Of a DNA stretch of 64,000 nt, positions 62,666-64,000 are shown one piece after another (the stretch's first letter is position 1; each line of letters opens with the position of its first letter). The position numbers were made by a program, and so were the translations under genes. The notes beneath the pieces are model-generated. The model was not told the origin of the DNA. It saw only the letters and a program-made list of their open reading frames with translations, and did no database searches. The stretch comes from Sipunculus nudus (Eukaryota; Annelida; Sipuncula; Golfingiida; Sipunculidae), in contig CM049311.1 in assembly GCA_026874595.1 (NCBI GenBank), positions 62,643,453 to 62,707,452 of the forward strand, given 5' to 3'.

Positions 62666-63490
62666 GGGGGGGGGGGGGGGGGGGGGGGGGGTCAGGGGTG
62701 GTCCGCCCCGGGCGGCACATTTTGGGGGGGGGGGGGCATTTTGGGGAATTAGTTTAATGAGTGGCATTAGGAGTTCCTCAAAAAGGACAAATTTGGCTTT
62801 TTTGTCCCATTTTAGAAGGTCAGGGATTTTAAACTGGACAATGGAACCTACCAAATTAATAGCGAACGATTTGCACACTTAAGGGGCGGCATTTCGGTGA
62901 ATTAATATTATAAGTGGCAAAAGGAATTCTTCAAAAATTACAAATTTTGCTTTTTTGTCCCATTTGAAGTATTTTAGCGATTGTATATTGGTCAGTCGAA
63001 CCTACAATATAGTTTGAGAACGATTTGCAATTTTTGGGGCGGTATTTCTGTCATTTAGTATAATGAAGGGCAATAAGATTGCATAAAAAGTTCATATTTG
63101 GCTTTATTGTCCCATTTCAAGTATTTTATATAGTAAACTGGGCAGTGGAACCTACAAAATGATTAGCGAACGATTTGCACATTTGGGGGGGGGGGGGGGC
63201 GGCGGCGATTCTGTGATTTAGTATTATCAGTGGCATAAAAAATTTGACCTTTTTTGTCCCATTTTCAAGGATTCAAGGGATTATAAACTGGCCAATGGAA
63301 CCTGCTAAATGATAAGCGAACGATTTGTACATTTTTTAGGGACGGCATTTCATGGAATCAGTATAATGACTGGCAAAAGGAGTTCCTCAAAAAGTACAAA
63401 TTTGTCCTTGTTGTTCTATTTTCAAGAATTTCAGTAATTATAAACTGGGCAGTGGAACCAACCAAATTATTTGCGGACGATCTCGATGGA
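62666..63490 (+). repeat. Tandem array, unit about 152 bp, led by poly-G
   Basis: A 26-G run (62666-62691) is followed by five diverged units. They are recognisable by GGCATTT/GGTATTT (about 62736, 62888, 63043, 63200, 63344) and by TTGTCCCATTTT, AAACTGG.CA.TGGAACCTAC and AGCGAACGATTTGCACA in each. Spacing is about 142-159 bp. A second G run is at 63185-63199. Frames across the poly-G are artefacts. Confidence 0.65.
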
Positions 63491-63536
63491 GGCAAGCTAC
63501 ACACAAGAAGAAATACATATCTGTAGTTATTCTTTA

Positions 63537-63743
63537 TTAGACCTGTGGTCTTGCAATGTCAGAAAGCCATCGATAAACTGACCAATCATGCAATGCCTGC
63601 ATTTTAGGGCGGTCGTCGTTTACAGAAATCCCTAGCAGCAGCTGGTAATCACTATAGGGAAAAACCCTGCCAGAAGACCAATGGCTCCCGGTGGTGCGGG
63701 TGGGGTCTCTGTTGTACACCAAATATTTTGACGAATTTTGTAG
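63537..63743 (-). other. Minus-strand open frame with AATAAA at its stop, possible 3' exon
   Basis: A 68-codon frame (no Met start needed if it is an exon) ends in TAA at 63539-63537. The poly(A) signal AATAAA overlaps that stop (63538-63533). The peptide contains WSSGRVFPYSDYQLLLG and ALHDWSVYRWLSDIA, which has ordinary protein composition but belongs to no family I recognise. I find no convincing splice acceptor. It may be a terminal exon of a gene beyond the window, a decayed gene, or chance. Confidence 0.2.
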
Positions 63744-64000
63744 CTATTTCCGTGGAAAGTATAACGAATTTCCATTCTTGAACCCTGAATTTCTGAAATT
63801 TCATGGTATTGAAACAGCCTGAAATAACCTGTAAAGTCCATTTTCCCATGATTCTTCATACCCTTACATCGGTCTCGTTAAAGAACAGTCGTTAACAAAA
63901 TCGTTTATATAATGAGTACTACCTAAATGCTTGTGTCTTTTGATTACAACCAATATGACTTGCATGATCTTTTATGTAACGTGAATAAAAAAAAAAATAA
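63744..64000. other. Window end, nothing recognised
   Basis: AT-rich, with overlapping short minus-strand frames that have no recognisable product. Confidence 0.35.

Noticed and set aside
62561-62882. Opposed frames with poly-Gly / poly-Pro
   Set aside because: They are translations of poly-G tracts.

Overview
This is animal nuclear DNA: AT-rich, intron-rich, crowded with short non-autonomous mobile elements and (AT)n tracts, with no bacterial-style operons. The proteins and the repeat style (GACCTTGACCTT motifs, CCGTCCGTCCG motifs behind a terminal hairpin, tandem-repeat-bearing elements) suggest a mollusc, most likely a bivalve. The species is inferred, not proven.

Two protein-coding genes can be supported. 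(1) On the minus strand, 23079 to 20063, is a three-exon gene for a TARG1/OARD1-type macrodomain ADP-ribose hydrolase (178 aa), with the catalytic Lys and Asp in place. (2) On the plus strand, 28954 to 55607, is a complete 12-exon heme catalase gene (508 aa). All splice phases close in frame, and the heme, active-site and NADPH-site residues are present. The two genes are divergent, about 5.9 kb apart. I find no tRNA, rRNA, CRISPR array, viral gene or intact transposase/reverse transcriptase.

Layout: 1-20 kb is gene-free and repeat-rich (a palindrome-bearing tandem block at 0.9-2.3 kb, an ancient tandem duplication at 4.5-6 kb, a hairpin-led element at 7.7-8.6 kb, a nested Harbinger-like MITE at 9.4-9.8 kb, and an approximately 150-bp tandem array at 11.7-13.6 kb). 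20-23 kb is the macrodomain gene. 23-28.9 kb is intergenic with AT microsatellites, a small MITE and the catalase promoter. 29-55.6 kb is catalase, whose introns 1, 2, 3 and 6 carry most of the repeats. 55.6-56.8 kb is the likely 3' UTR. 57-63.5 kb is almost all repeats, including a second copy of the roughly 3-kb block found in intron 6.

The most interesting structure is a set of repeat blocks built on the palindrome AGGTGGCGCCACCT, recurring every 130-158 bp. Several end in a short stem-loop (GTAGTCG, loop, CGACTAC) followed 7-8 bases later by CTAG and then T, which is the 3' signature of Helitron-type elements. Several unrelated-looking families in the window share one plan: a hairpin at the 5' end, a short CCGTCC-type or ATACTATG leader, then tandem units of about 140-155 bp (or 330 bp).
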